Source of the DNA: Flavobacteriaceae bacterium
GTDB lineage: Bacteria > Bacteroidota > Bacteroidia > Flavobacteriales > Flavobacteriaceae
Reading direction: 5' to 3'
Assembly (NCBI GenBank): GCA_028284005.1
Contig: JANQSO010000007.1
Span: forward strand, 558,001 to 622,000
DNA: 64,000 nucleotides
The notes under the pieces were generated by a model. That model was not told the DNA's origin, did no database searches, and saw only the letters and a program-made list of their open reading frames with translations. The position numbers and the translations under genes were made by a program. Positions 1 through 9,426 of this stretch are shown here, piece by piece; positions within the stretch are counted from its first letter, which is position 1, and each line of letters begins with the position of its first letter.

Positions 1-947
1 TGCGATGCAATTGCCTTAATATTGTCACTTTTGCCCATAGAATAGTAATGTAAAAAAGGGATATCCTTTGTCATTAGTTCCTTACTCTGCATTGTACACC
101 ACGCAATTCCTACCTGTCGTACCTCATCATTGTTTTTACATTTTATAACCTCTTTAATTAGATCTTCCGGCAGGTCCGCATTGAACCGCTGTGGAATGAT
201 ATTTAACTGCTTTTTTGAAGATAACGGCTTAAGTCCGGGGATTATTGGAACCGTAATTCCCGCTTCACGGCATTTTGCCACAAAACGAAAAAACTTCTCA
301 TTATCAAAAAACATCTGTGTTACTACATAAGACGCTCCGTTCTTAATCTTTCTTTTCAAAAAATGGATATCGCTTTCCAAATTAGGAGCTTCCACATGTT
401 TTTCGGGGTAACCGGCTACCCCAATACAAAAATCTGTTTGCGCCTGATTTAATATCTCTTCATCCAGGTATTCCCCTCTATTAAGAGCTTCTACCTGTTT
501 TACTAATTCTTCGGCATAGGTATGCCCTTCTTTTTCCGGAGAGAAATAAGTTTCATTTTTAACAGCATCTCCCCGAAGAGCCATCACATTATCAATTCCT
601 AAAAAGTCCAGGTCGATTAAGAAGTTCTCCGTATCTTCTTTTGTAAAACCCCCACACAAAATATGAGGAATCGCATCCACTTGATATTTATTTTGAATAG
701 CTGCACAAATTCCAACAGTGCCTGGTCTTTTTCTAACAATTTTCTTTTCCAAAAGTCCGTTTTCGCGTTCCTTATAGACATATTCTTCCCTGTGATATGT
801 TACATCGATAAAAGGCGGGTTAAATTCCATTAAGGGATCTATACTATCAAAAATAGATTGAATATTTTGTCCCTTTAAAGGCGGTAAAATCTCAAAAGAG
901 AACTGTGTATTCCCATTCCCGTTTTTTATATGTTCTGTTACTTTCAT
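1..947 (-). CDS. metF: Methylenetetrahydrofolate reductase, 3' end cut by window edge
   Basis: Reduces 5,10-methylene-THF to 5-methyl-THF, the methyl donor used by the adjacent MetH. The frame reads from ATG at 947 without a stop to base 1, giving 315 visible codons; the family is usually about 290-320, so little is missing. The N-terminus [10 protein letters not shown] leads into FSFEILPPLKG, the FEFFPPK-like strand that opens the TIM barrel. Further in are DVTYHREE, IPHILCGG, DNVMALRGD and IGVAGYPEKH, all typical of MetF, and then GASYVVTQMFFD. The start codon overlaps the metH stop by one base, so the two are translationally coupled at the end of the met operon. Identification is firm. Confidence 0.95.
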   Translation of the reverse strand, partial: MKVTEHIKNGNGNTQFSFEILPPLKGQNIQSIFDSIDPLMEFNPPFIDVTYHREEYVYKERENGLLEKKIVRKRPGTVGICAAIQNKYQVDAIPHILCGGFTKEDTENFLIDLDFLGIDNVMALRGDAVKNETYFSPEKEGHTYAEELVKQVEALNRGEYLDEEILNQAQTDFCIGVAGYPEKHVEAPNLESDIHFLKRKIKNGASYVVTQMFFDNEKFFRFVAKCREAGITVPIIPGLKPLSSKKQLNIIPQRFNADLPEDLIKEVIKCKNNDEVRQVGIAWCTMQSKELMTKDIPFLHYYSMGKSDNIKAIAS

Positions 948-3637
948 TAATCTGCAATGTTAGTTTTTAGCCATTTTTTAGCCAGTTCAAAATCAATTTC
1001 TTTTCGTTTTGCAAAATCTGCTACCTGATCTTCTTTTATCTTACCTACTCCAAAATAACGTGCTTCCGGATTTCCAAAATAGTATCCCGAAACCGATGCT
1101 GCCGGCCACATTGCTAAGTTCTCTGTAAGCTCTACTCCAATACGTTCCTTTACTTGTAATAGCTCCCAAATAGTTTCTTTTTCCAAATGATCCGGACAAG
1201 CGGGATATCCCGGAGCCGGACGAATCCCCTTGTAGTTTTCTTCAATTAGTTCCTGGTTAGAAAGATCTTCTCGAGCTGCATAGCCCCAATGGACCTTACG
1301 CACTCTTTCATGCAAATATTCTGCAAAAGCTTCGGCCAGGCGATCTGCCAGGGCTTTTACCATAATAGCATTGTAGTCGTCGTGCTGGGCCTCATAGGTT
1401 GAAGCCAGGTCTTTAGAGCCAAATCCAGCAGAAACACAAAAACAGCCTATATGATCTTGTTTCCCGGATTCCTTAGGAGCAATAAAATCAGCCAACGCAA
1501 TATTGGGCCTTCCTTCTGCTTTTTTACTTTGTTGACGCAGGGTACGGAAATATTTTTTTTCAGAAGCAATTGTCACTTCAATATCATCATCATTTACAGT
1601 ATTAGCCTCAAATAATCCAAAGACTGCTCTGGCTTCAAGCAATTTTTCAGAAATAATTTTATGAAGCATCTCCTGTGCATCTTTAAATAATTCTGAAGCC
1701 TGTTCACCTACTACTTCGTCTTTTAATATTTCGGGGTATTTGCCATGTAGGTCCCAGCTTCTGAAGAAAGGACTCCAATCTATATAATTTTCCAAGGTTT
1801 TCAGGTCAAAATCTTCCAGTACCTGAATCCCAATTTCTTTGGGCCTTATAACTTCTAAAGCCTTCCAATCTATATTGTATTTATTTGCACGGGCCTGTTC
1901 AATTGACAAATAACTTTTTGCTGTTTGACGTTCTAAAAAGCGATTCCGAAAAACCTCATAATCATCCTTTAAACTCTCTTTATAGTATTGTGAGCTTTCT
2001 TCCTGTAACAGATCCCCGACAATGGTTACTGCTCTTGAAGCATCATTGACATGAACTACAGCATTCTCATATTGAGGATCGATCTTTACAGCCGTATGTG
2101 CTTTACTGGTAGTAGCTCCTCCTATTAACAGGGGAACTTTGAAGTCTTGCCGCTGCATTTCCTTGGCCAAAAAGACCATCTCATCCAAAGAAGGGGTGAT
2201 CAATCCGCTAAGTCCTATAATATCTACATTTTGTTGTTTTGCTTCTTCTATTATTTTTTCTGGTGGAACCATGACACCCAAATCGATAATATCATAATTA
2301 TTGCACCCTAACACAACTCCTACTATGTTCTTCCCTATATCGTGAACATCTCCTTTTACGGTTGCCATTAATATTTTTCCATTTGAGGAAGTTGTTCCAT
2401 CTTTTTCTGCTTCAATAAAGGGTAATAAATAGGCAACCGCTTTTTTCATAACCCTGGCCGATTTGACTACTTGCGGCAAAAACATCTTTCCACTTCCAAA
2501 AAGATCTCCTACCACATTCATCCCAATCATTAAATGTCCTTCAATTACTTCTATTGGTTTGGTAACACTTAGCCGTGCTTCTTCCACATCTTCGATTATG
2601 TATTCGTCTATTCCTTTTACCAAAGCCCTGGTGATCCGGTTTTGGAGGGGTTCTTTTCTCCATGAATTGTCAACTGTCTTCTCTTTGGTTGTTTGTTTTA
2701 CAGACTCGGCAAAATCCAGCAAGCGTTCTGTTGCATCGTCTCTTCGATCCAACATTACATCTTCCACATATTCCAATAGGTCTTTTGGGATATCATCATA
2801 TACTTCCAGCATTGTCGGGTTTACAATACCCATATTCATTCCCGCCTGAATAGCATGGTATAAAAAAACAGAATGCATGGCTTCACGTACGGTATTATTA
2901 CCTCTAAAGCTGAAAGAAACATTACTCACTCCCCCACTAACACTACAATAAGGTAGATTTTTACGTACCCAACGAGTAGCCTCTATAAAATCAACTGCAT
3001 TTTTTCGGTGTTCATCCATCCCTGTCGCGACAGGAAATATATTAAGGTCGAAAATGATGTCCTCCGGAGGGAAATTGACATGGTTTACCAAAATATCATA
3101 GCTGCGTTTTGCAATTTCAATACGGCGCTCATAGTTATCTGCTTGCCCTACTTCATCAAAAGCCATAATGATAACAGCAGCTCCATAGCGTTTAATGAGT
3201 TTCGCCTGTCTTATAAACTCCTGCTCACCTTCTTTTAGACTAATAGAATTTACAACGCACTTTCCTTGTACTACCTGTAATCCTGCTTCAATAATATCCC
3301 ATTTAGAGCTATCGATCATGATAGGAACCCGTGCAATATCCGGCTCGGCAATAACAAGGTTCAAGAATTTAACCATAGCTTCTTTTCCGTCTATTAAACC
3401 ATCATCCATGTTAACATCTATGATCTGTGCCCCGCCTTCTACCTGATGACGTGCAATGGATAATGCTTCTTCAAAATTTCCTTCTTTAATAAACCTCAAA
3501 AATTTCCTGGAACCTGCAACATTGGTTCGTTCCCCCACATTTATAAAATTACTCTCCGGAGTAACTACCAAGGGTTCTAATCCGGAAAGCTTCAGGTATC
3601 TATTATTGTCAATATGTAATGGAACTGATTTTACCAT
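947..3637 (-). CDS. metH: Methionine synthase, cobalamin-dependent: folate, B12 and activation domains
   Basis: This 896-residue protein holds the C-terminal three quarters of MetH. In order it has the pterin (methyl-THF) binding barrel (about residues 25-290, with [11 protein letters not shown]), the B12 cap domain (about 325-415), the B12-binding Rossmann domain with [12 protein letters not shown] (His432 is the cobalt ligand) and the AdoMet-dependent reactivation domain (about 590-890, with [12 protein letters not shown]). The homocysteine-binding barrel is missing here and lies in the gene directly upstream. The upstream ORF's stop region and this start share base 3637, so the two halves are translated together. 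A two-gene MetH is common in Bacteroidota, so I read this as a natural split and not a frameshift. Confidence 0.96.
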   Translation of the reverse strand: MVKSVPLHIDNNRYLKLSGLEPLVVTPESNFINVGERTNVAGSRKFLRFIKEGNFEEALSIARHQVEGGAQIIDVNMDDGLIDGKEAMVKFLNLVIAEPDIARVPIMIDSSKWDIIEAGLQVVQGKCVVNSISLKEGEQEFIRQAKLIKRYGAAVIIMAFDEVGQADNYERRIEIAKRSYDILVNHVNFPPEDIIFDLNIFPVATGMDEHRKNAVDFIEATRWVRKNLPYCSVSGGVSNVSFSFRGNNTVREAMHSVFLYHAIQAGMNMGIVNPTMLEVYDDIPKDLLEYVEDVMLDRRDDATERLLDFAESVKQTTKEKTVDNSWRKEPLQNRITRALVKGIDEYIIEDVEEARLSVTKPIEVIEGHLMIGMNVVGDLFGSGKMFLPQVVKSARVMKKAVAYLLPFIEAEKDGTTSSNGKILMATVKGDVHDIGKNIVGVVLGCNNYDIIDLGVMVPPEKIIEEAKQQNVDIIGLSGLITPSLDEMVFLAKEMQRQDFKVPLLIGGATTSKAHTAVKIDPQYENAVVHVNDASRAVTIVGDLLQEESSQYYKESLKDDYEVFRNRFLERQTAKSYLSIEQARANKYNIDWKALEVIRPKEIGIQVLEDFDLKTLENYIDWSPFFRSWDLHGKYPEILKDEVVGEQASELFKDAQEMLHKIISEKLLEARAVFGLFEANTVNDDDIEVTIASEKKYFRTLRQQSKKAEGRPNIALADFIAPKESGKQDHIGCFCVSAGFGSKDLASTYEAQHDDYNAIMVKALADRLAEAFAEYLHERVRKVHWGYAAREDLSNQELIEENYKGIRPAPGYPACPDHLEKETIWELLQVKERIGVELTENLAMWPAASVSGYYFGNPEARYFGVGKIKEDQVADFAKRKEIDFELAKKWLKTNIAD

Positions 3638-4653
3638 TATACTGTGATCGATTCTTCATTAATTTGAAAACTTCTGGGTTTATATTCCGAAGCAATCGTT
3701 GCTATGGCTCTAATATGTTCAGGAGTGGTTCCACAACATCCTCCGATAATATTAATCAACTTTTTATCCAGATATTCCTTGATCTGCGCAGCCATTTGTC
3801 CCGGAGTCTCATCATAGGCTCCAAACGCATTTGGTAAGCCCGCATTTGGGTAGGCAGAGACCGCCAATTGAGTTTGTCTCGAAACAACTTCCAGATGAGG
3901 GGTTAGCTGTTTAGCTCCAAGAGCACAATTAAAGCCTACACTCAATAGTGGGATGTGTGAAACTGAAATTAAAAAAGCTTCCGCCGTTTGCCCGGAAAGA
4001 GTTCTTCCCGAAGCATCAGTGATCGTACCACTTATCATTACCGGAATATCAATGCTCCTTTCTTCTTTGATCTCCTCGATTGCAAATAAGGCTGCCTTTG
4101 CATTGAGCGTATCAAATACTGTTTCTACCAATAAAATATCAACTCCTCCGTCAATAAGCGCTTCGGCCTGTTGTTTGTAAGCTACTCGTAACTGGTCAAA
4201 GGAAATTGCTCTAAAACCCGGATCATTTACATCCGGAGACATACTAGCCGTTTTATTGGTAGGCCCCATTGCTCCTGCAACAAATCTTGGTTTATAGGGT
4301 TCTTTTTGGGTAAACTCCAAAGCAACTTGCTTTGCGATCCTGGCAGATTCAAAATTCAATTCATAGACGAGGTCCTCCATATCGTAATCTGCCATTGCTA
4401 TGGTTGTTCCTGAAAATGTATTGGTTTCCACAATATCTGCCCCAGCTTCAAAATACTTATAATGTACCTCGCCAATTGCCTGTGGCTGGGTAATGGATAG
4501 CAGATCATTATTCCCTTTTACAGCGGTATGAAAATCCTTAAAACGCTCTCCTCTAAAATCTTCTTCGGAAAAATTATAGCGTTGCAGCATGGTCCCCATT
4601 GCTCCATCGAGAATGAGAATTCTTTCCTGCAACGCTTTTTTTAATGCATTCAT
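3637..4653 (-). CDS. metH: Methionine synthase, homocysteine-binding subunit
   Basis: This 338-residue protein is the N-terminal homocysteine methyltransferase barrel of MetH. It opens with [15 protein letters not shown] and carries the three zinc-ligand cysteines of the family: Cys242 in VGFNCALGA and Cys306-Cys307 in [11 protein letters not shown]. It should form methionine with the 896-residue partner encoded next. The frame stays open further upstream, but that would add an unrelated N-terminus inside the osmC-like gene. The ATG at 4653 gives the normal MetH start, and it overlaps the upstream stop as ATGA. Confidence 0.94.
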   Translation of the reverse strand: MNALKKALQERILILDGAMGTMLQRYNFSEEDFRGERFKDFHTAVKGNNDLLSITQPQAIGEVHYKYFEAGADIVETNTFSGTTIAMADYDMEDLVYELNFESARIAKQVALEFTQKEPYKPRFVAGAMGPTNKTASMSPDVNDPGFRAISFDQLRVAYKQQAEALIDGGVDILLVETVFDTLNAKAALFAIEEIKEERSIDIPVMISGTITDASGRTLSGQTAEAFLISVSHIPLLSVGFNCALGAKQLTPHLEVVSRQTQLAVSAYPNAGLPNAFGAYDETPGQMAAQIKEYLDKKLINIIGGCCGTTPEHIRAIATIASEYKPRSFQINEESITV

Positions 4654-5069
4654 ATTGCCTTTCCGTTTAACACTATTTGATATGTAACTGTAACAGCCCC
4701 TTCTAAGGTGATGGATACCGAACAATACTTTTCAAAACTCAAAGCAGCGGCCCGTTTTGCTTTTTCTTCTGTAATCTCTCCTTCCAACTCAATAATTACA
4801 TGAATTGCTTCAAAAGGTTTGGCTTTTCTTACTTCTTTGCGTTTTCCTATTACTTCTATCTTATAAGAAGTAACTTCCTGCCTTTGTTTTTTAAGGATCG
4901 AAATAATATCAATTGCATTACACCCGCCAACCGCCATGAGCAGTAGCTCCATAGGGCTCGCTCCCTTTACGGTATCTTCAGTTTTATTATCGATAAAAAC
5001 TGAAACATCATTAGGGCCTTTGGCTTCAAAAAGATAATTCTCGTTAATTCTGTTAAGGGTTACTTTCAT
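4650..5069 (-). CDS. OsmC/Ohr-family protein in the met operon
   Basis: A 139-residue OsmC-like protein. The two family cysteines are visible: Cys50 in MAVGGCNAIDI and Cys116 in EKYCSVSITL. OsmC and Ohr proteins use such a pair to reduce organic or fatty-acid hydroperoxides, but this YhfA-like branch has no settled substrate. The gene lies between homoserine dehydrogenase (5 bp gap) and metH (ATGA overlap), so it is transcribed under SAM-I riboswitch control. A link to thiol or sulfur chemistry, for example protecting homocysteine or cobalamin enzymes, is inference from location only. Confidence 0.85.
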   Translation of the reverse strand: MKVTLNRINENYLFEAKGPNDVSVFIDNKTEDTVKGASPMELLLMAVGGCNAIDIISILKKQRQEVTSYKIEVIGKRKEVRKAKPFEAIHVIIELEGEITEEKAKRAAALSFEKYCSVSITLEGAVTVTYQIVLNGKAI

Positions 5070-5074
5070 ATGCT

Positions 5075-6217
5075 TTAATTTAATTTATCACTTAAACGTA
5101 AAATATCTCCAAAAACACCTCTTGCAGTTACTGCTGCACCTGCTCCGGCTCCCTGAATTACTATAGGGTTTTCACCATAGCTTTCGGTATATATTTCGAA
5201 GATAGAGTCGCTTCCTTTTACCTGGCCTAACATACTGTTTTTGGGAACCGAAACCAATTTAACTTCCAGAATAGCACCATCATTATCTGAAAGGTCTCCA
5301 TGTAGGTCCCCCACATACCTTAATACATGATCGGGCTTTTGATTGGTTTTAATGTTATGATATATGCTATCCAATTGTATAAGATTATCTAAAAACTCAT
5401 CACCGCTAACATCCTGAAGGTTTTCGGGGATCAGGTTTTCAATTTGTACATCTTTGAATTCGTTATGTAAATCCAGCTCTCTGGCCAGTATGAGCAATTT
5501 TCTTCCCACATCATTTCCACAAAGGTCTTCACGAGGGTCAGGTTCGGTAAAACCTTCATTGATAGCTTCCTGAAGTATGCAGCTAAATGGTTCTTCTTTT
5601 TCTGAAAAGTGATTAAATAAATAACTTAGAGAGCCGGAAAAGATTCCTTTTATTCTTGTAATATTCTCTCCTGAAAGATGCAATAGCTTAATGGTGTCTA
5701 TTAATGGCAGGCCTGCTCCAACATTGGTCTCATATAGATATTCTTTATTATTTTCTGAAAGCAGCCCTCTCAATTCGTTATAAAAATTAAAATCCAGTGT
5801 GTTACCGATCTTATTTGAAGAAACCAAACTAAAACCCTGTTCGACCAGAGATTTGTAATTAGATACAAAACTTTGGTTAGCGGTATTGTCTATTGCTATA
5901 AGGTTTTCCAGATTATTGGCTTTTGCAAAAGCAATAACATCATCTACAGCATAAGAAACTCCTTTTCTGCTTTTTGTTTCCTTCCAATTAGAACCAGCTC
6001 CATTCTTTTCCAGCAATACAGAAGTAGAATTAGCAATCGCGAAGATCTTTAGTTCAATATCCCTTCTTTTCGAAATATCTTCACTGGATGCAATTATTTG
6101 GTCAATTAAAATACTTCCAACATTTCCATGTCCAAAAATGGCGAGATTGACCTTCTTCTTTTTTATCTGTTCCAAATCTATTAACGATTTAGGTTTATCT
6201 TTTAATAATACGCTCAT
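5075..6217 (-). CDS. Homoserine dehydrogenase (monofunctional, met operon copy)
   Basis: This 380-residue NAD(P)-dependent enzyme would convert aspartate semialdehyde to homoserine. The Rossmann motif is at FGHGNVGSIL (residues 28-37). The nicotinamide/substrate region is SSNKIG (about 133-138), followed by NVGAGLPLIDT, the HSD signature GIFSGSLSYLFN (191-202), TEPDPRED and the active-site pair Asp236/Lys240 in GNDVGRKLLIL. No aspartokinase domain and no separate C-terminal ACT domain are seen. It resembles the HSD half of the ThrA encoded at 15985-18450, so the window has two HSDs. This one is placed to feed homoserine to methionine under SAM-I control. Confidence 0.9.
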   Translation of the reverse strand: MSVLLKDKPKSLIDLEQIKKKKVNLAIFGHGNVGSILIDQIIASSEDISKRRDIELKIFAIANSTSVLLEKNGAGSNWKETKSRKGVSYAVDDVIAFAKANNLENLIAIDNTANQSFVSNYKSLVEQGFSLVSSNKIGNTLDFNFYNELRGLLSENNKEYLYETNVGAGLPLIDTIKLLHLSGENITRIKGIFSGSLSYLFNHFSEKEEPFSCILQEAINEGFTEPDPREDLCGNDVGRKLLILARELDLHNEFKDVQIENLIPENLQDVSGDEFLDNLIQLDSIYHNIKTNQKPDHVLRYVGDLHGDLSDNDGAILEVKLVSVPKNSMLGQVKGSDSIFEIYTESYGENPIVIQGAGAGAAVTARGVFGDILRLSDKLN

Positions 6218-6228
6218 AGTTTTAGGGT

Positions 6229-7398
6229 TTAGACAAAAAGAACCTCTTTTGTGTTATTAATTTCTTTAAAAACCTGAGACAGGTCAGCTATAAGATCTTC
6301 TGCATTTTCAATCCCGCAGGAAAGGCGTATCAAAGAATCTTTAATACCGGATTTTAAGCGTACCTCTCTTGGAATAGAAGCATGTGTCATTTGCGCGGGA
6401 TGACATAACAGGCTTTTAACCCCTCCAAGGCTTTCAGCCAATTTGAAATATTTTGTGCTCGTCACAAATTGATTAGCAGCTTCTTGAGTATCATTAGACA
6501 AGCTAAAGGAAACAATACCTCCAAATAAACCGTTTTGTTGAGTTTTTGCGATCTTATGATTTTTGTGATTCTCTAATCCCGGATAAAATACTTCCTCAAC
6601 AGATTCCTGTTCTTTCAGAAAAACAGCAACTTTATAAGCGTTTTCACATTGTTTTTTGTACCTGATATCAAGTGTTTCTATCCCTCTTATCGTTAAAAAA
6701 CAATCCCAAGGGCCTAAAACTCCTCCTGAAGCATTTTGAATGAACTTCAATTTTTCTGAAAGTGCTTCGGTTTTTGTAACAACTAAGCCTGCAACCAGGT
6801 CTGAGTGCCCGCCAATATATTTTGTTCCGCTGTGAATTATAATATCTGCACCCAGAGAAAGAGGTTTTTGAGCAATTGGGGAAGCAAATGTATTATCAAC
6901 TACCAATAGTGCATTCACGCTTTTCGCTATATTCGCGATCGTCGCAATATCTGAGACCTTCAATGTTGGATTTGTCGGGGATTCGATCCAGATTAGCTTT
7001 GTTTTACTTGTTACAGCTTCAGCTACATTGTCTACATCGGTAGTATCTACATAGTTTACTGTAATTCCAAGTTTTTGGTACACATGTGTAAAGAGACGAT
7101 ATGCTCCGCCGTAAATATCATCTACGGCTACTATTTCATCTCCTGCAGACAGTAGTTTTAGGACAGCATCAATAGCAGCTAATCCGGTTGAAAATGCAAA
7201 ACCGGAATGGCCGTTTTCCAGTTTTGCAACAACATCTTCCAGTACTTTTCTGGTCGGGTTATTACTTCTGGCATAATCGAAACCCTTGTTAATACCTGGG
7301 GCTTCCTGGACAAAGGTTGATGTTTGGTAAACCGGCACCGAAATGGCACCCGTTAACGGATCACTGGGGATCGAATGGATAATTTTTGTTGCACTCAT
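6229..7398 (-). CDS. Cys/Met metabolism PLP enzyme (cystathionine gamma-synthase-like)
   Basis: From ATG 7398 the protein has 389 residues, typical of the trans-sulfuration family. Visible motifs are YARSNNPTR near the N-terminus, AFSTGLAAI, the PLP aspartate in VVDNTFASP and the PLP lysine in HSGTKYIGGHSDL. C-terminal motifs are SLGGVKSLLCHPAQMTHA and LIRLSCGIE. It would join an activated homoserine to cysteine or sulfide on the way to methionine, but cystathionine synthase, lyase and O-acetylhomoserine sulfhydrylase activities cannot be told apart by eye. An in-frame upstream ATG at 7449 is rejected because it lies in the riboswitch expression platform and adds a non-family N-terminus. This is the first gene of the met operon. 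Confidence 0.85.
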   Translation of the reverse strand: MSATKIIHSIPSDPLTGAISVPVYQTSTFVQEAPGINKGFDYARSNNPTRKVLEDVVAKLENGHSGFAFSTGLAAIDAVLKLLSAGDEIVAVDDIYGGAYRLFTHVYQKLGITVNYVDTTDVDNVAEAVTSKTKLIWIESPTNPTLKVSDIATIANIAKSVNALLVVDNTFASPIAQKPLSLGADIIIHSGTKYIGGHSDLVAGLVVTKTEALSEKLKFIQNASGGVLGPWDCFLTIRGIETLDIRYKKQCENAYKVAVFLKEQESVEEVFYPGLENHKNHKIAKTQQNGLFGGIVSFSLSNDTQEAANQFVTSTKYFKLAESLGGVKSLLCHPAQMTHASIPREVRLKSGIKDSLIRLSCGIENAEDLIADLSQVFKEINNTKEVLFV

Positions 7399-7442
7399 TT
7401 TTCTTTCTTTTTGAGTTAATAAATAATTAAAACAAAAGTCAA

Positions 7443-7462
7443 AATGCACCCTAAGGTGTACT
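7443..7462 (-). terminator. Candidate terminator in the SAM-I expression platform
   Basis: On the minus strand a 6-bp stem (TACACC/GGTGCA with a TTAG loop, bases 7445-7460) is followed by T-rich sequence beginning TTTTGACTTTTG. It lies between the SAM-I aptamer and the first met gene, so SAM-bound RNA could end transcription here. The stem is short and includes a G-U pair. A second hairpin (GACAATTT/AAATTGTC, 7493-7511) sits between it and the aptamer. Confidence 0.45.
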
Positions 7463-7516
7463 TTACCAGAAAAATGTTATAAAGAATGAGTAGACAATTT
7501 AAAAAATTGTCGTTTC

Positions 7517-7634
7517 GTTATCTATCACTAATCTTCCCGTATCCGGAAAATTGTTGTAGAATGTAGCACCTTCTTTCAAGAGAAAGGGTTGCTAAGGCTT
7601 CATAGGGTCTAATCCCTCCACCTTTCTTGATAAC
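7517..7634 (-). ncRNA. SAM-I (S-box) riboswitch
   Basis: On the minus strand the leader contains TTATCAAGAAAGGTGGAGGG, then ATGAAGCC, AGCAACCC and GGTGCTA, which are the conserved S-box blocks (k-turn, core and J3/4 regions) in the right order. The P1 helix closes with GTTATC (7634-7629) pairing with GATAAC (7522-7517). It lies 119 bp upstream of the first gene of the methionine operon, as expected for an off-switch at high SAM. The recognition rests on conserved sequence and P1 pairing; I did not score a covariance model. Confidence 0.93.
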
Positions 7635-7664
7635 ATTTCAATAAAGTTTTGAACTTTGTGAGCA

Positions 7665-7697
7665 CAAATATTCAGTTAGAAAAAGTTATAAACCAAA
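7665..7697 (-). promoter_or_regulatory. Promoter of the met operon
   Basis: The minus strand shows TTTG (7697-7694), a 21-bp spacer and AATATTTG (7672-7665), a 7/8 match to the Bacteroidota -7 box TAnnTTTG. The predicted start is near 7658, about 25 bp before the SAM-I aptamer. Confidence 0.55.
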
Positions 7698-7726
7698 TTT
7701 TTTTTAAACTTTTTTTATTCTGTAAG

Positions 7727-9277
7727 CTATTCTTTTTCTTTTTTAGCCAAATATTTATCTCTGATAATCTGGCTTACGGGCTTGTTTTCAACTTTACTTT
7801 CTAACCAGGAAATTATATCCAGATATAAAAATGCTCTGCGTTCATAGGGGTGGTCCTCGAAAGGCTTTAGTTTTTCAAGCAGATTTTTAAAGGCTCTTTT
7901 AATATCATGCGGATAAATATCCGGAAGGCCCTTAATAAACTTTATCATCTCCTTTTGTACTTCATGCAGATCATCCATTTTAATTAAGAACTGATATGTA
8001 CTTTTTATAAGGGTTTCCAAATGATAGTCCAGTCCTGCCTCATAGTGCGAAACCAGATTTAATACCCTTGAAAAACAAAGTAGGTCCTCCCGCATGGATA
8101 GTGACTTATTTGAGATGATCTTTCCCAGATATTCAATAGTTTTTCTGTAGTTTCCGGAGCCAAAGTGAATACACGCAAACTTATAATACAAAGTCATTAT
8201 ATGGTGTTCATCTATTCTGTTCTTATAAATGGGCAGTTTTGACTCTATTTCGGGGATCAGGTCCAATCCGTCCGTGAAGGTTCCATCCATAAAATGTACA
8301 TTTACCTTGTTTGTACTTAAATACAAAAAGGACAGAGCTTCCACATTTTCATCCTTCGGAAAGGATTCTTCAGCTACAATCGATTCAAGTTTGGTGAGAG
8401 CCGTTAAAAATTTTTCAGGACTTTGAAGAAAAAATAAAGACTCCAATAAATAGTTATTTCCTTTTAAGAAAAAAACAGGATTTAGGCTGATCATTTTCGG
8501 GTTCAGGTAGAAAAGGTCTACCCATTTCATAGAATATCGGTAACAATTCAAAAAATCCTGGAGTAAAAAACTATACCATAAATAAGCCTTGTACAGCCAT
8601 AGCTTTTCTCTAAACCCAAGTGTTTCTATTGTATATTCGGGTAAGTGTTTCGCAAAATAACCGGAAATAGATTTACTTTCCTCTTCGCTTTTCACATATC
8701 CGGTCTTTAAAAAAATTCCATATAGTTGTAAGGATAGATTTGACAATTTACTTGCAATGGTATTTGCTGCACTTAGCTCTTTTGCCTGAATTGTCAACTC
8801 ATCTGCCCGGCCGTTTATACTTCTTGTGATATATTGGGATTCTATTATTTTTTCAAACTCTACAATTTCATAGGCCAGGTTCTTTTCTTCATTCTGAATA
8901 GCTACCTCCTTAGCTTTTCCCAAAAGTTTTAAACTTTGCTTGTAAAGGCCCTTATGGTACAAAATAGATGCAAAATCGAGCTGCTCCCTAATTTGAGACC
9001 TAATATTCTGGTGAGAAGGATTTAGTGTTAAGCTTATAAGTATTTGTTTGTACAAATGAGCCTTTACATTTGCGAGTTGTTGTTTCTTAAAAATTCCACT
9101 TTTCAGAATTTGAGATTCGTCATATACATTTAACTTTTCAAGAACATTGAATAAATTCAAAAACTTAGAGTCATTATTCACTCCCAAACGACCTACATAA
9201 AGTTTAAATTGCCGTTTTTCAGATTTCGTCAGCGACTTTACTAACGTAAATAAATTATCTTTTTGATCTTTAGTCAT
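7727..9277 (-). CDS. Conserved hypothetical protein, helical-repeat (TPR-like)
   Basis: From ATG 9277 the protein has 516 residues. It begins MTKDQKDNLFTLVKSLTKSEKRQFKLYVGR and is almost entirely alpha-helical, with repeated Leu/Ala/Tyr-rich pairs such as YHKGLYKQSLKLLGKAKEVA and YRKTIEYLGKI that look like degenerate TPR units. No signal peptide, membrane segment or catalytic motif is visible, so a cytoplasmic scaffold or regulator is likely. The open frame extends to 9433, but that would overlap the divergent leuA start and add a basic, non-conserved N-terminus, so I use 9277. Function unknown. Confidence 0.7.
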   Translation of the reverse strand: MTKDQKDNLFTLVKSLTKSEKRQFKLYVGRLGVNNDSKFLNLFNVLEKLNVYDESQILKSGIFKKQQLANVKAHLYKQILISLTLNPSHQNIRSQIREQLDFASILYHKGLYKQSLKLLGKAKEVAIQNEEKNLAYEIVEFEKIIESQYITRSINGRADELTIQAKELSAANTIASKLSNLSLQLYGIFLKTGYVKSEEESKSISGYFAKHLPEYTIETLGFREKLWLYKAYLWYSFLLQDFLNCYRYSMKWVDLFYLNPKMISLNPVFFLKGNNYLLESLFFLQSPEKFLTALTKLESIVAEESFPKDENVEALSFLYLSTNKVNVHFMDGTFTDGLDLIPEIESKLPIYKNRIDEHHIMTLYYKFACIHFGSGNYRKTIEYLGKIISNKSLSMREDLLCFSRVLNLVSHYEAGLDYHLETLIKSTYQFLIKMDDLHEVQKEMIKFIKGLPDIYPHDIKRAFKNLLEKLKPFEDHPYERRAFLYLDIISWLESKVENKPVSQIIRDKYLAKKEKE

Positions 9278-9426
9278 AACAATATGATCAATTTTAAGTT
9301 TCTGTTTTTCAGTTATATATGCAAAAAATTTACATGTTAAACATCGTAAAAATAAAACTGAAATATGCTCATTAGAGATTTCCAAAATATACATTCGTAC
9401 CAGAATAAGAAAATATATTTTGATAA
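9278..9426. other. Divergent intergenic region before leuA
   Basis: This 149-bp AT-rich gap separates the TPR-like gene (minus) from leuA (plus). A weak -7 candidate for leuA, TACATTCG (9394-9401), is present. I looked for a leucine-rich leader peptide and terminator, as in classical leu attenuation, and saw none. Confidence 0.5.

Noticed and set aside
3637-4653. MetH split read as a frameshift pseudogene
   Set aside because: Both parts begin and end at domain boundaries, all catalytic residues are intact, and two-gene MetH is common in this phylum.
9278-9426. Possible leucine leader peptide before leuA (short frame MQKIYMLNIVKIKLKYAH)
   Set aside because: No run of Leu codons and no terminator hairpin follows, in contrast to the ilv-thr leaders.
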